DNA of 64,000 nt from Platycnemis pennipes. Lineage: Eukaryota > Arthropoda > Insecta > Odonata > Platycnemididae. The notes beneath the pieces are model-generated. The model saw only the letters and a program-made list of their open reading frames with translations. It did no database searches and was not told where the DNA came from. The translations under genes were made by a program, and so were the position numbers. Every line of letters begins with the position of its first letter. Position 1 is the stretch's first letter. The stretch spans positions 113,187,163 through 113,251,162 of the forward strand of contig OW121856.1 in assembly GCA_933228895.1 (NCBI GenBank), written 5' to 3'. Shown here in pieces: positions 33,123 to 44,965 of the stretch.

Positions 33123-33470
33123 ATTTAGGAATGCAAATTGTTATTTTTCTATGGCCTCAATGTCCGAAAATCGACAGTTCATCGGACTATGGCACTCGAG
33201 CACAGTGATCTGCTTGAAAAAAAGGCAATATCCATGATTCTTCTTCAAGTTACTTGGGCTTCCTCTGAGCCGTGTCTTCTGCATCATGAAACTCCTCGAA
33301 GACCACGCCAACGCGGGAATCACCAAATGCCTTCTCAACGTGATGGAAATCCTCATTGAAATCAATGTTGTTGAAAGGGTCATGCTGACTTGATACGCTT
33401 TTCTTAACCTTGTCTATTTTCTTGAAAATTTTCAACTTATTGCCAGATAACTTTGAGTAAGGAACCCTAT
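33123..33470 (-). other. Unidentified frame next to the long-TIR element
   Basis: Minus frames at 33141-33383 and 33250-33477 (KVKKSVSSQHDPFNNIDFNE and neighbours) show no domain that I recognise. They could be the acidic region of a decayed transposase. The stretch ends at the target site GGAACCCTAT of the next element. Confidence 0.35.
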
Positions 33471-34274
33471 GGGTCATTCCACCTCAATTCAACAAACGTT
33501 TGTCCCTTAGGGTCTCGGATTTTGATAAAAATTGATGTATGGGAACAAAATCAACTCAAACTGAATACCCCCAAACAGTTTTGTGAAAAAAAATTTTTGA
33601 GCGAATTATGCATGTTTTAATTTTTTCGCATTTTTAGCAAAAATCCGAGCCTTAAATCATATTATCACTTATATCTCCGCTTATAATTGTCATACAGTAA
33701 TGATTAATAGCTCTTTTTAAAGCTAAATCTTTATTAAATGCAAATATATCAAGAAAAAATTATTTTATTCTAAACCCTATTGTTGTTAATTACTAATGTT
33801 TAAAAAATTGTTAATAAACTTTTCTCAAATACTCCATCTCAGAATCGGCCGAAACTTTATTTCCGTAATTTAAGCATACCCAGCTTACTATTCCAAAAAT
33901 AAAATTTAGTGGCCTTTCATAAATGCGTTTTTTATAAATATTTAAACATTTACCATTTTCTTTCGCGCGGCCCGTCGGCTTCCCCATTTGTGATACATGC
34001 AGCAGACACGCGATGCAAACCTAAAAATTTCCTGATTGCTCAAGGTTGTGGCTATATGAGATAAAAATATACTATAAACTTTAAATGTTAACAACAATTG
34101 TTATTTGTTCTTTCACTTTTGAGCTAAATATTGAGTTGATCCAAATTTCTCTTGAATGTTTGCCCCAATTCAGCTTTTAGGCCGAGTTGACAGGACTAAA
34201 TTTTTTTCACTGCAGGAATTAGCTTCAGCAAATATTTCCTTGAGTTGACTTAGCATTTCACACCCTACTAACTC

Positions 34275-34715
34275 TTATGAGCCGAAGGAAGTTTTTGCTT
34301 TTCCCCATACTTTCCTGATTGCTCTTCGATAAACAGAAGTAATTTTATGAATTTTTTCTATAGAGTATTTTCTACTTCTCAATTTTTTTCTATTTACTGT
34401 GATATACCGATTTTGGATAAATTCAGGTTGATTTTCTAGCACAGATTGACGAGTTGAATAAGGTGCACCATCGTTCTCTCCTAGTGAGTCACTGTCATTG
34501 CTGGAGTTGTTTGTAGGTAGGGATACATGAGCCTCCGCAAATTGCAAACCAGAAGGCCCCGGTTGTGACAGTACTGCTTCTGCAGCCACAAGCTGCTCAG
34601 GAACGTCTTCTTGATGACTGATGGGAGACCTTGGTGTGTCACCTTCCGCGACTCTCTTATTCAGAAACACTCTGCACTGACGACACAATTTTTTGCCCTC
34701 GACCAAAAACATCAC
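34275..34715 (-). CDS. Unidentified frame inside the long-TIR element
   Basis: This is a 146-codon minus-strand frame starting MMFLVEGKKLCRQCRVFLNK. It has one CxxC pair near residues 11-14, a Pro/Ser-rich middle (SQPGPSGLQ), an acidic Ser/Asn-rich stretch (NNSSNDSDSLGENDG), and a basic, helix-prone end (KKLRSRKYSIEKIHKITSVY). No family is recognised. The CxxC and basic tail would suit part of a DNA-binding transposase or accessory protein, but this is inference. No splice structure is evident, and the frame may be one exon of a longer, decayed gene reading from about 35169. Confidence 0.4.
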   Translation of the reverse strand: MMFLVEGKKLCRQCRVFLNKRVAEGDTPRSPISHQEDVPEQLVAAEAVLSQPGPSGLQFAEAHVSLPTNNSSNDSDSLGENDGAPYSTRQSVLENQPEFIQNRYITVNRKKLRSRKYSIEKIHKITSVYRRAIRKVWGKAKTSFGS

Positions 34716-34926
34716 TCTAGCGCTGAAAATTTTCTATTTGTAATATTTGGCAGTACGTGTTTATAAATATAGCACTACGGATAATTCAATGCAGTTTCAG
34801 TGGATAACAACACAGTTTTTCACGCTTTGAATAGAAATCAAGAAACGATTTTTCATTGTTAACGCAAGCTGTTTCCACTTTGACACCACTTCTATCCTCA
34901 ATGAGCTGCAGATCTCTTCGATACAT

Positions 34927-35169
34927 TTAAAGACAGTCTCGCGAACAATTTCCTCCTCTCACTTCGTCGATGGAGCAAATTTTGACAATTAGTTTAAAAA
35001 AACTATGTACGAGAAAAAAGAGAAGGCAGACAGCTCTTGAATAAGGAGATGCACACACGGTGACAGACCAAAACTGACAATGAGACTTCTTCAGTGAATA
35101 AACGCGGCTGTCAACAAAAACATATGGAGCTAGATGGTCTTCCTTCAAGCTTTTAGGTACATACCGCAA
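34927..35169 (-). CDS. Second unidentified frame in the long-TIR element
   Basis: This is an 80-codon minus-strand frame starting MRYVPKSLKEDHLAPYVFVD, upstream of and in the same direction as the frame at 34275-34715. It contains several Cys and a hydrophobic stretch (AVCLLFFLVHSFFKLIVKI) that could be a membrane segment or just A/T-rich translation. After its stop a short frame (MYRRDLQLIEDRSGVKVETA) continues toward 34715. No family is recognised. Confidence 0.3.
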   Translation of the reverse strand: MRYVPKSLKEDHLAPYVFVDSRVYSLKKSHCQFWSVTVCASPYSRAVCLLFFLVHSFFKLIVKICSIDEVRGGNCSRDCL

Positions 35170-36293
35170 TGGGCAGAATTGGCCACCAACGGGGTCATAA
35201 AAATAGGGTTCTGAAAGGAAGTGGAAAGGTTTTACCCTCTTGTCCTAATCCGTAGGTGCCATTAAATATTTCTTTTTAGAGAGAGCTACGTGAACGAAAA
35301 ACGCCTCAATGCACGAAAAGCCACAGCTGAAGGCTCTCGACTCGAATTGAAAATGAAATGTGTTTGCATGGATAAAAATATTTGGACACTAAAATCAGCA
35401 GTAAATTTGTCTAAAGAGATAAAAAGAGCGAGATAGCAAAAACGTAAATTTGTTTCAGCTAGAACAAATGATGCAAAAATTTCATTATTGTAATTTATTT
35501 TCATTAAATTTCGTAAATAAATTATACTTGAAGATTCTTAAAAAGTTTTTTCATAATAATTGTCACATATTTTTAGCTCTAATAAAAGTAAATTCGCCTG
35601 GAAACTTAAGTGGGGCTCAATGGTAAATTTCTCTGCAAACATCCATTTAACCGAACAAATAGCAATTGTTGTTAACATTTATAGTTTATAGTATATTTTT
35701 ATCTCATATAGCCACAACCTTGAGCAATCAGGAAATGTTTAGGTTTGCATCACGTGTCCGCTGCATATACTCCAAGGGGGGGAGCCAACGGGCCGCGCGA
35801 GAGAAGATTGTAAATGTTTAAATATTTATAAAAAACGCATTTATGAATTGCCACTAAATTTTATTTTTGGAATAGTTAGCTGGGTATGTTTAGATTACGG
35901 AAAAAAGGTTTCAGCCGATTCTGAGATGGAGTATTTGAGAAAAGTTTATTAACAATTTTTTAAACATTAGTAATTAACAACAATAGGGTTTAGAATAAAA
36001 TAATTTTTTCTTGATATATTTGCATTTAATAAAGATTTAGCTTTAAAAAGAGCTATCAATCATTACTGTATGACAATTACAAGCGGAGATATAAGTGATA
36101 ATATGATTTAAGGCTCGGATTTTTGCTAAAAATGCGAAAAAATTAAAACATGCATAATTCGCTCAAAAATTTTTTTTTCACAAAACTATTTGGGGGTATT
36201 CAGTTTGAGTTGATTTTGTTCCTATGCACCAATTTTTATCAAAATCTGAGACCCTAAGGGACAAACGTTTGTTGAATTGAGGTGGAATGACCC

Positions 36294-38545
36294 CTATTTC
36301 TTCCCATTGTCACCAAAGCAGAGAAATACCTACGTCGATTCCTAGACGACACGAACACACTGACCTTGTCCTAGCGCTACCCACTCACGTGATCAACTCG
36401 AATGAGGAGACGGAGTATGAAGGGAGAGAGGGGAGGGTGAAAAGGTAGCGTAGTGGTAGCAGTCACTCCGCTGTCGATACGGGATGTCCCCATGTTGTGA
36501 AACCGCTGAAGCGACCGAATGGGCTAGTTGTTCCTCCTGCGGCCGGCAGGAGCCGCCACGTCTAGATGCATAAATTTTGCAAAACATATTCGAGCATTTT
36601 GCATTAAACCGAAGGGTTTCAATAATACTTTTTTATTTCTCCTTTATTCAAATGATATTTCAGAGGTCTTGTGAGAGTCCAATTTTCACGTCGATCCATA
36701 GTTATCCTAATATAATTAACAAAAAAAAATTAAACACACAATTTCTCAAAGTAGCTCTCACAGAACCTCGGGAATCTCGCCTTGGTTACGTACAAAAAAA
36801 TTGAAAGCGATCTATTAAATATTAAGTCCAAAAACATTGGAAGAAAATTTAGACACCACTCCTGCGCCCTCTTAAGATCAACTTCGATTTCCCTTTGCGA
36901 GACCATAAGACACATGTGTGAGATGCATAACTCCCAGGGTAACGATATATGGTACATCAAGTTAGTTCATTCTGTAGATAGATATCCATTCATTCATTGT
37001 AATGAGTTTTCATTTTCAATTATTATGCCTCTCAACACAATACATGCATTACCTTGCGTTGATCCTCACTCAATCATTAATAATGACGGTTATGACCAAA
37101 CAGCGTACGTTTGTTATACCGCATACAGTCCACGTGAAAAGACTCAAGTTTAAGGCTTTGTGTCTTAAAAAAAGGAAGAAGCGATATTTATACAGAGTAA
37201 CTCAGCATGTGGATAATTTAGTCTTCCATTTGATGCAGACAAAGACTTTTAATAATTCTTTTGAGAGACATGTTTTTGCAGTGAGAATGAAAAATGACGC
37301 AATTTGTTTGGAGTCGCAGAGGGCAGCGTCACTTGAGCATTTGTCGTAACAATACGGAATGCACAAACGAAAGGGAATTTTGATAGAATATGAATTGTAC
37401 TTTTGTCATGATGTCCTTTAAGCTTCAAATGGCTTGCTTATATTCATTTAAGTTATTCTAGTCAATTTACGAAACCGGGCTTTCTCCATAAGCATGCAAC
37501 ATTGGAGGCACGCGGCACACACCTTGGTCTTCAAATTAAAATTTCTAATGAGAATCCATTAATGTCATAACACTTGACCATGCCACGATACTTTATTTGA
37601 ATTATATATTTTTTTGAAAATGAGTTTGGAGCGAAGGCGGAAATGCCGAACAACGCATGCGTTGAGTGGAACGAACTTGAGTTGACGGCAGAGCTTAAAT
37701 TTTTGCCACCATTTCAGCACGCTTCATGCGTAGATTTTCGTCTGCTTTTCAGAGAAGGTTGAGCTTTCCAATTCATTAATTTCTTATCACCTCAGCCTTC
37801 CCATGGCTAATTCTAAGTACTTGTCTCACTTTTACTGTCACGAAGTATTGGTGCTTGCATAGTTTTGATGTCCAGTTGATCCCATCGAGACATATAAAAC
37901 AAACGAACATTGCAATAAAATGCAGGAATTTAGGGTGCGCTTTTCATTATTCATAAACATTTTAAAATCATAATATACCTATTTAAATATTTTTGTCAGT
38001 GATAACAGTCTATTTAATGCAAATTTAAACTTTTTGCAAGATATCTGTCATCAAATTAACCTATACGGTGTTTATTTTACTGGGACGAATTTAGTTTGGT
38101 CCTTGTTATTGGAATTGAATTATAGGATTGGTGTGACCTCCCCCTTCCCTGCCTGTCTCCCAGAATGCAGTTAGTCTCTCATGCTTTTTCCCGAGCTTTT
38201 TCCCAGCCATTCCTTCCCCGACTGCTATGATGCTGTGTAGCCAATTGGAATGGAAGCAAAAGATTTACATTTTTTACAGCACCCTGCTTCCCCATTTCTT
38301 GTCCAAATATGAAGGTCCACAAGACATTACAGTCCTACTTGAAACATGCTAAAGAGGTAACCAAAACATGCTCTCAAGGAACATCGTATCGAGAGTCCAC
38401 TGCACAAGGGGCTTGTAGTGTGTCAAGGGTTTTTGGGTTCCTCCCGCATTGATTCATCCTGCTGGATGACAGTCAGTTAGACGACAGTTCATGTACAAGG
38501 GATAGCCCTTAAAAGGACCTTCGAGGCTGAGGTCAAACAAGACCT
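36294..38545. other. Unique intron with one unrecognised 123-codon frame
   Basis: The + frame 36782-37153 (MVTYKKIESDLLNIKSKNIG ...) is 123 codons long, but the overlapping frames are also open and no domain is seen. The block GGTAGCGTAGTGGTAGCAG at about 36443 resembles a polymerase III A box, but no B box follows. Near 38400-38545 some sequence may be the 5' part of the PLE that follows. Confidence 0.4.
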
Positions 38546-38990
38546 ATGCCCTGGTGCCATATGGCGCAGGCAGAGAAGATCGCCAGAGTCCTCATTGCTA
38601 GGCATGGCATCGTCACGAGATTTAAGAGCGACATGAAGGACCTCCTCAGAATTGGAAAAGATCGCTGGCAGAAGGACGTAGGCATGTACAAGATGAAATG
38701 CAGCTGTAGCAAGTCGTGCATTGGCCAAACCTCCGGGTCCCTGAAATGCAGATTGGAGGAACACCAAAGGACCACCAAGAAGAAACAATTCCGCTGTCGC
38801 AGAGCATGCCTGGTCAGCTCCCGGACACAACATAAATTTTGACGGTAGCAAAATCATTGCTCGGGAAAATAAATATTTTCCTCGGCTGATACCGGAGGCA
38901 TTAGGAATCACCAATCAGCCAAAAAACTTCAACAGGGAAGACGGCTACCAACTCTCTAATGCTTGGAAGGGTATTTCGAACTAATTGCCA
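38546..38990 (+). pseudogene. Penelope-like element: GIY-YIG endonuclease region
   Basis: The + strand gives VTRFKSDMKDLLRIGKDRWQ, then VGMYKMKCSCSKSCIGQTSG (GIY-YIG start, with the usual Tyr of YIGQ replaced by Cys) and SLKCRLEEHQRTTKKK. After frame changes come a WSAPGHN-like block and NREDGYQLSNAWKG. It resembles the 14577-15370 copy in detail (LKCRLEEHQR against LKCRLQEHQR), so both belong to one PLE family in opposite orientation. The RT is missing and it is not functional. Confidence 0.85.
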
Positions 38991-39376
38991 CAGGTCACCC
39001 ATGAGGCCCCTCTAATGCCTAAGTCCCTGTTGTCCAGGTCACAGAGGAATAGTCCACCCCCCAAACGGTGCGTGGCAAGGGTCTCACAAGGGCCTGAGCA
39101 GCCTTGATGCAGTCTGGGCATTTAAAGGGACAAAGCTGCACTGTTGTCAAATCTCCTAACTCTGGAGTTAGGAAAAAATCCGCTTCCGAAGTGGTAAGAT
39201 TTTAATGTGGACGGCTGTACACGCATAATTCATAATTAATGTTTCACATGTTTACTGTGTGCTCTCTTTACAATAACAAATTAACTCCAAATGCCATGAG
39301 ATTAGATTTAGTTCCCCCTTGGCACATGCCATATGGCGAATTTAGTTGACGTGGTGCTGTTGTTTATTGTGTGCAG
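38991..39376. other. Intron before exon 39377, with an 8-bp hairpin
   Basis: CCTAACTC and GAGTTAGG (39155-39172) form a small perfect hairpin. The last 60 bases carry a pyrimidine-rich branch/acceptor region (GGTGCTGTTGTTTATTGTGTGCAG) for the POLR1A exon. Confidence 0.5.
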
Positions 39377-39473
39377 GGGGAGGAGGAGGGCAGGAGGCGG
39401 TTGGGGCGAGGGGAGGAGTACGAGGACCCCGAGGAGGAGGAGGAGGAGCTACTGCTGCAGGAGGGGGAGGAAG
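39377..39473 (+). CDS. POLR1A: POLR1A exon: acidic insert
   Basis: The acceptor TTGTGTGCAG is followed by a phase-0 frame reading GEEEGRRRLGRGEEYEDPEE then EEEELLLQEGEE, before the donor GTGAGT at 39474. The exon leaves one base (G), which the next exon completes as GGA. The Glu-rich composition matches the RPA1 acidic loop. Because such sequence is low in complexity, the call rests on splice sites and on phase agreement with both neighbours. The trinucleotide-like GAG run is a likely site of length variation. Confidence 0.75.
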
Positions 39474-41143
39474 GTGAGTGGGTGGGGGGACGGCAGCATT
39501 TTTTTAGGCTCGTTGGAAGATTTAATATCACCATGCTGGAATGACCAATATGTTGCTGTGGGTATTGGTGACTAGATAAACTAGTATTTTTTATTAAAGT
39601 GCTGTATATTGGAGAACTAATATTTGCAATTGGAATATTGAATGTTGGATTACTATTGTTTAAAATTCAAACAGAGGTTAAATCAGGAGGTCGTGTGTTA
39701 TTAAGGGTGTTCAACACCTCGCCAAATAATGCCGCTGCAGACTATTTTTATTTTAAATGCCATGCTCGTATTATGATAGATACGTCCATTTTGTTTTCAT
39801 TATATTATGCGCAAAGGTTGAGTATTTGGTCCTATCCACGAAATATCTTCTCTGAGCCTTGCAAATCAAGAAATCGCATGTTAAACTTTACTGTTTTTAT
39901 GCGTTTTTGAACGCCTATCGCAGCGGCGTATGAACGTAAATGGAAAATTCCTTCGACACAGCCAATCTATAATTCTACATATTAAAGAAGAGACTAATGC
40001 CATGTGCTCGTCTTACGACCCATTCCTGCAGCATCTAAAATTGCGAGACGATGCATCGCGTTCACCGAACTAAACGCAAGCTGAGGCGTTCCCCTCATAT
40101 TTTTCCCGCCCAATCTTCCCCTCCTCTCCCCATTCCACAGCTTCATCTCGCCTCCGAGACGCTCAGAGAGGGAGAGGCGGAGGGGGGAGGGCTTCCTTAT
40201 CTCTAAGCGATCAAGTTTCATCCTCGCTCGAAGAGCAGTGTGGAAGGTTGACGGAGGGTCTGAGCGATCTTGGCGAGATATTCCACTGTGTGTCTGGGCG
40301 TCGAGAAAAGGATCAACCTATTTCTTTCAAAACCTCCACAAACTAATTTTTATGCTATTTATTCACACCAATTTGTTTTTTTAATACGAAATATCGTGTC
40401 GTTAGTTTCATATTTTGACATTGCTATTTAGAACAATTGCAAAATATTGAGTTTTCGTATTGTTGGGCGATAATTGAAACTGATAATTAATTGAAATTGG
40501 ATAATTAAAATGAGACTATTACAATGCTTCGAACAATTTTTATTTAGTCTTCAACTGCCAAATAACAATGACTTTATAGTTTGAAGTTCATTAAAAAAAT
40601 GTAAATTAAATGTTAGTCTCATTAACATTAATAATTGAAAAACAATCCTACATTTTTGCAGGAAAATTTGTGGACTTAACTCACGCGTTCACAAATTAAA
40701 ACCAAGGAATAACGATAATGCAAGGCGAGATTGTACTTCTTGCACATAAATATCTCTTGTGAGCCACATTTTAAATCTATTATAGAAATTTAAAACGGAT
40801 AGCTTTACTGAAGATATGTTAGGCACATACCTATTAAAAACAAGCGTATTGGTTTAGATTCAACTGGATTAATAAGATTAGAAAGAGAGAGATTGTCGTA
40901 CTGATAGATTCAAAATGTAATTTTTCCCCGTACTATAAGAGAACACAATACGCATCATTGCAAAGGGATAGTAAGGTGAAATATTGTAGAGTTGTCTGGA
41001 GTGCATAATGCATGTATTAACAACCAATCCCTTTATTACTAAGTAGTTAATAACAGTCAAACTCTATGTAGCATGTTTCCATGTAGTAGCCTTTTGCATG
41101 CCAACAGTTCCATGCAGTAGTCTTGTGCATGTTTGGTGATCTC
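39474..41143. other. Unique AT-rich intron, nothing recognised
   Basis: The first 500 bases are mildly G+C-rich, with a CCCTCCTCTCCCC tract at about 40118-40190; the rest is A/T-rich. Open frames of 60-103 codons are short and unremarkable. Confidence 0.5.
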
Positions 41144-41206
41144 CACCCCCTGCCGCACACCCTCGCGGTGGCTTGCAGGGAATCACATAGATGTAGATTT
41201 GCTATA
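41144..41206 (+). repeat. Small repeat ending in GTAGAT (copy of 2703-2757)
   Basis: CCCCTGCCGCACACC, CGGTGGCTTGCAGGG and ATAGATGTAGATTTG occur in the same order as at 2703-2757. As there, a piggyBac relic is adjacent (41295-41660). Confidence 0.55.
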
Positions 41207-41294
41207 CCATTTTCTACCGTCACCTGCTACAATAGTATGAGAAGCAATATCCTGCCTCATGGAATCTGATAGACTCCCTTTCCTGTGTGCGGCC

Positions 41295-41660
41295 CTATTT
41301 CGTGATTCTTGTTCCTTTGCTATCGCATCCAACCGTGATGTCCTCCACTCGCAGTAGACCTAACGTCATGCATGATTGAAAATTTAGTAATGTAATGTTA
41401 CTATAATTTACGATCCTGTGCAATTTCCAATTGTTGACTACGCACTTATCAAGCGCACTGTTAAAAAGTAGCCACGAACATCCTTCCCTCCTGGCTTTTA
41501 TTTCGTAGTTGCCAACTCCGTTTTCATGGACATCCACCCCACCCACATTATACACCCCTGTTATATAATGATATGCTATTTGGTTAGTGCATATTCTCAA
41601 TGTTTTTCGTGATATTGCCTTAGCTTTTTGCCTTGGGAAGAGGAGATAAGGGGCCCACAT
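41295..41660 (-). pseudogene. piggyBac transposase C-terminal fragment
   Basis: The minus-strand frame of 121 codons contains VYNVGGVDVHENGVGNYEIK, the equivalent of MGGVDxxDQ with the third catalytic Asp, then REGCSWLLFNSALDKCVVNN and LLNFQSCMTLGLL. This is the last part of the piggyBac catalytic domain. The N-terminal two-thirds are not found nearby. It is a truncated, inactive relic. Confidence 0.85.
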
Positions 41661-43005
41661 ATGTTATAACGGCGAACACTGAATTATCTTACCAATGCAC
41701 TATGAGGATTTAATTATTTTCGTCATTTTGGCAATAGCAAGTTCCTATCTTTCTCTCACTTAACGTGCGATTGATGGTCAGAGATACTGAAATATAATAT
41801 TTGTTTCTTGAACCTTGGCATGCTTTCTCAAATGATTTTTTACTCTTTGTCAGGATATTAGCTCCAATACATTTTGTTTATGGTTGAGAATGGTACCCCA
41901 TAAAAAATATATATTTGCCAAAAACCTTTCCGAGATTATCGTGGATTATTTGGTGACTGTGATTCTTTTTTTATCGCGAGTATATTTTCACTGAAAATGA
42001 AAATATAGTCTACGTCACGATCAAAAATTAAGAGAAAATGTCAAAGAGGTGTCACACTTTAGTGAGTATTTTTAGCACTTCTTGAGAAATAGCCACGTAG
42101 CATGTTGGTAAAGCATATTTTTGTGTACCTGTAACCCAATGAGGAACTGACACACTTTTCTTCGTTTTTATCTTAATATATGTCTTATAAGATCTCATGA
42201 ACATTTGTTCATGGGTCACTTAGCATGGGTTACAATGCGAACTGAGTCCAAATGAGATTCAGACCCATACGTAGTCATTATTTACAATTACACGTTAAAT
42301 TAAATTTTTTCATAATAGCATTTACTTAGTTGACTAAATTAAATATTATTACATGAGTCACAATCAACTTGTACGACATGATATGAGGATTTGAACCTTT
42401 ACCGTACCATATCCACACTTATTGAACAACATATCCCGCTGTAAGGCGCTGCCCTTATCAATGTCGACATAAAAAAGCATTACGAAATTTGCTCACACTA
42501 TCGCCTGCATTGCATTTCAATAATAACATGGTTAGTATGATTAGGGGGCTACACTTCAAATCGTTAGGGGGAAAAATCAAGTAGCGTGCAGGATTTGGCA
42601 CGAATTGAACAGTATGAGACGGAAGGTAGATTTTCCCACGAGGAATCATAATTTGTTTCCACAAGGCAGCAACCGCATCTTAGACTAGTGACTGCTCGTA
42701 ATTAGGGTAACTTTTGCTCTTGCAGAGCAGAGCCACCGACCTTACTACATATTGATGGTGTAGCAACTGAGACTCTTTTAACGATAACGTACTTATACCT
42801 GACGATGACTTAAAATGATAAAACTCGGTCATTCATGATTTGGAATGCTATTAATTCACTCTATTCCATGGGCCCTTCGGCATTTATGACATGTACAACG
42901 CCATTAACCGCAGGCTAGTTACTCGGAGGATCATTTGTACAGCATTTGACAGTTGAGCTCACCGCTTATGCACAAAGAAATTCGCTCTGACGTCGCTTGA
43001 ACGTG
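41661..43005. other. Unique AT-rich intron, nothing recognised
   Basis: No transposon ends, RNA genes or exon candidates were seen. A 68-codon minus frame at 42458-42664 has no features. Confidence 0.5.
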
Positions 43006-43013
43006 AACTAGTT

Positions 43014-43274
43014 CAGCGGCGTCGGAAGTGAGGGGCAGGGGGGGCATTCGGCCCCCCCCCCCAGAATTTGCCCCGGGCCCTTGAAAAATTAGTCTTCATT
43101 ATTAAAAATCAAATTTCACTTGTTTCCATCTTGCCTTTTCCCTTTTGACGCATATTCTACCATCTTCATATGCACTTTTAGGGGAATTCTAGTCTCTACC
43201 CCATCCTATCCGCAAAAAATGCGGGCCCTTTTCAAGGTAGGCCCCTCCTAGCGAAAATAGTTCCGACGCCCCTG
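43014..43274. mobile_element. Small hAT MITE (261 bp)
   Basis: The ends are CAGCGGCGTCGGAA and, reversed, CAGGGGCGTCGGAA. Flanking 8-mers AACTAGTT (43006-43013) and AACTTGTT (43275-43282) differ at one base. The interior has G- and C-runs (GGGGGGG, CCCCCCCCCC). It is a non-autonomous hAT. Confidence 0.85.
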
Positions 43275-43282
43275 AACTTGTT

Positions 43283-43879
43283 CCTTTGAAAGAAACAAAT
43301 AGACGATTAGTTGCATATTCATTCAATTGCAAATAGCTGAGGCGTATTGATGGAAACACTGATGTCTCTATCAAACCATTTTTTTGTTTCTTTACCGACA
43401 TTTTTTTTAATTCTCTAGTTCCTTGTAGCCACTTGTTTATGAAATTTACAAGAAAATGTTTCATTTCCAAAAATAAAATATAGGAATATCCCCGGAGTAT
43501 TTTCATGAGGACGAAAAAGTGGACACGTTATGCCCCAAAAGTGGCTACTATTAACTCATTCACAATTTTTTATCTCTTTCGTGTTATATGATCACACTTA
43601 GAACTTTCAATTATACCATTCCTAATATTAAAACTCGGATATTGGACAAGATATGCGAAACAGCAAAAAAGTTTCTGTTCAAAATGAGCGCAACCTCTGA
43701 TTTTGAAAAGTTCATTTATTTCTTGGTAAAGTAAATTCGACAAATTATAAAATACTGGTCTGTAACGTCATCCAATCAGATGACTTAACACTGCTTAATT
43801 AATAACTTAATGTCTGCTCAAAGTTTTGGAAAATGCTCCATTTAATGCAATATTTCAGTTTTTTAGTTACAAAATTTTC
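43283..43879. other. Unique intron, nothing recognised
   Basis: A 105-codon minus frame at 43189-43506 overlaps the hAT MITE and has no known domain. Nothing else is supported. Confidence 0.45.
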
Positions 43880-44965
43880 ATCATCATCATCGGTCAGCAA
43901 TTCTAGGATTGGTTTGACACATTCTTCCACTCGGATCTTCTATCGGCCAACGTTTTCATATCAGCGTAATGGCTCTTTTTTACATCCTTTACCATGTTCC
44001 ATGTATCACATACGAGGCCTACCTACAATCTTCCCGTTCAATTTTCCTTCGACGATTGTCTTCATCAGGCCATTGTGTCTCAAGATATGGCCGATTAAGT
44101 TGTCCCGTTTCTTTTTAGCTTTCAGGATACTTCTCTTTTGTCCCACTCTTCTTAGCACTTCCTCGTTACTTACCCGGTCGATCCATTAAATTTCATCATT
44201 CTTCTGTAACACCACATTTCGAATGCTTACACTCTTTTCTTCTCCGCTGCTGTCATCGTCCATGCTGCCGCTAAGAAACATGCTCCAGATGTACGTCCTG
44301 ATGAATTGTTTCCTTACTTCTACACTTGTATTTCTAGCTGTTAGTAGATTCTTCTCTTGATAGAATGCCCTCTTTGCTTGAGCTATTTTACTGATCTTTC
44401 GTGCTTCAACCATCTTTAGTTGCTTCGTTTGTGACTTTTACTACGGCGGTTGTGCTTTTTAAACAATGTGTTGACAACCGCTACTTAAATTATGTTGTCT
44501 GCAGAACTCCAGTATTCTCTCTCCTCTTTCGTTTCGATTTTCCAAACCATATTTCCAGATATTCTTCCATATTAACATTCGTCAACGACAGCGTTCCAGT
44601 CGCCTAAAATAATTAGGTTTTCTTTTCGTTTTACCAGTTTTATAACTGCCGTGATATCTTCAAAGGCGTCATCCACTCATTCATCTTCGTAGACCGACGT
44701 AGGCATGTAAACGTGCACCACAATGGTATCCGTAGGCTTGTTCTCAATCTTCACATTATAATCCTGTCACTGTAGTGCAGGAAGCTCTTCACGCGCAGTC
44801 CTGCACTCTTCCTGAGCATTATGCCTACTCCAGTGTTACCATTCAGTGATCCGGTTTGAATAATTCTGTAACTTCCGCTCCAGAAGTCTCCTTCGGGCCA
44901 TCTCATTTCACTGATTCCTAATACATCGAGGTCCACTCTCTGCATTTCCACCTTCAGGTTCAATA
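43880..44965 (-). pseudogene. Insect-type LINE relic: endonuclease joined to RT tail
   Basis: Read on the minus strand from 44963, LDVLGISEMRWPEGDFWSGS with YRIIQTGS and VGIMLRKSAGLRV is an apurinic-type endonuclease. VHVYMPTSVYEDE and LIILGDWNAVV continue it. Then, skipping most of the reverse transcriptase, ARKISKIAQAKRAFYQEKNL and VRKQFIRTYIWSMFL (44186-44413) and WIDRVSNEEVLRRVGQKRSI with NLIGHILRHNGL are the typical thumb and C-terminal end of such LINEs. A large internal deletion and many stops make it dead. The + fragment at 52035-52252 is the same family. Confidence 0.85.

Larger units (their letters stand above)
33471..36293. mobile_element. DNA transposon with 640-bp terminal inverted repeats
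   Basis: The left arm 33471-34110 and the right arm 35653-36293 are reverse complements with few differences. They begin GGGTCATTCCACCTCAATTC and end with the complement. The flanks read ...CCCTAT | GGGTC and GACCC | CTATTTC, giving a 4-bp target duplication CTAT (ambiguity at the Cs allows other readings). The 1542-bp centre has minus-strand frames without a recognised transposase. Such long arms with a 4-bp target site do not fit hAT, piggyBac or Tigger; Chapaev- or Sola-like groups are possible. Confidence 0.85.

Noticed and set aside
36782..37153. 123-codon + frame as a host exon or gene
   Set aside because: No known domain and no acceptor or donor in a matching phase with the POLR1A exons; a partly overlapping frame of similar length is also open.
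38489..38914. 141-codon minus frame
   Set aside because: It is the antisense shadow of the Penelope-like endonuclease encoded on the + strand at 38546-38990.
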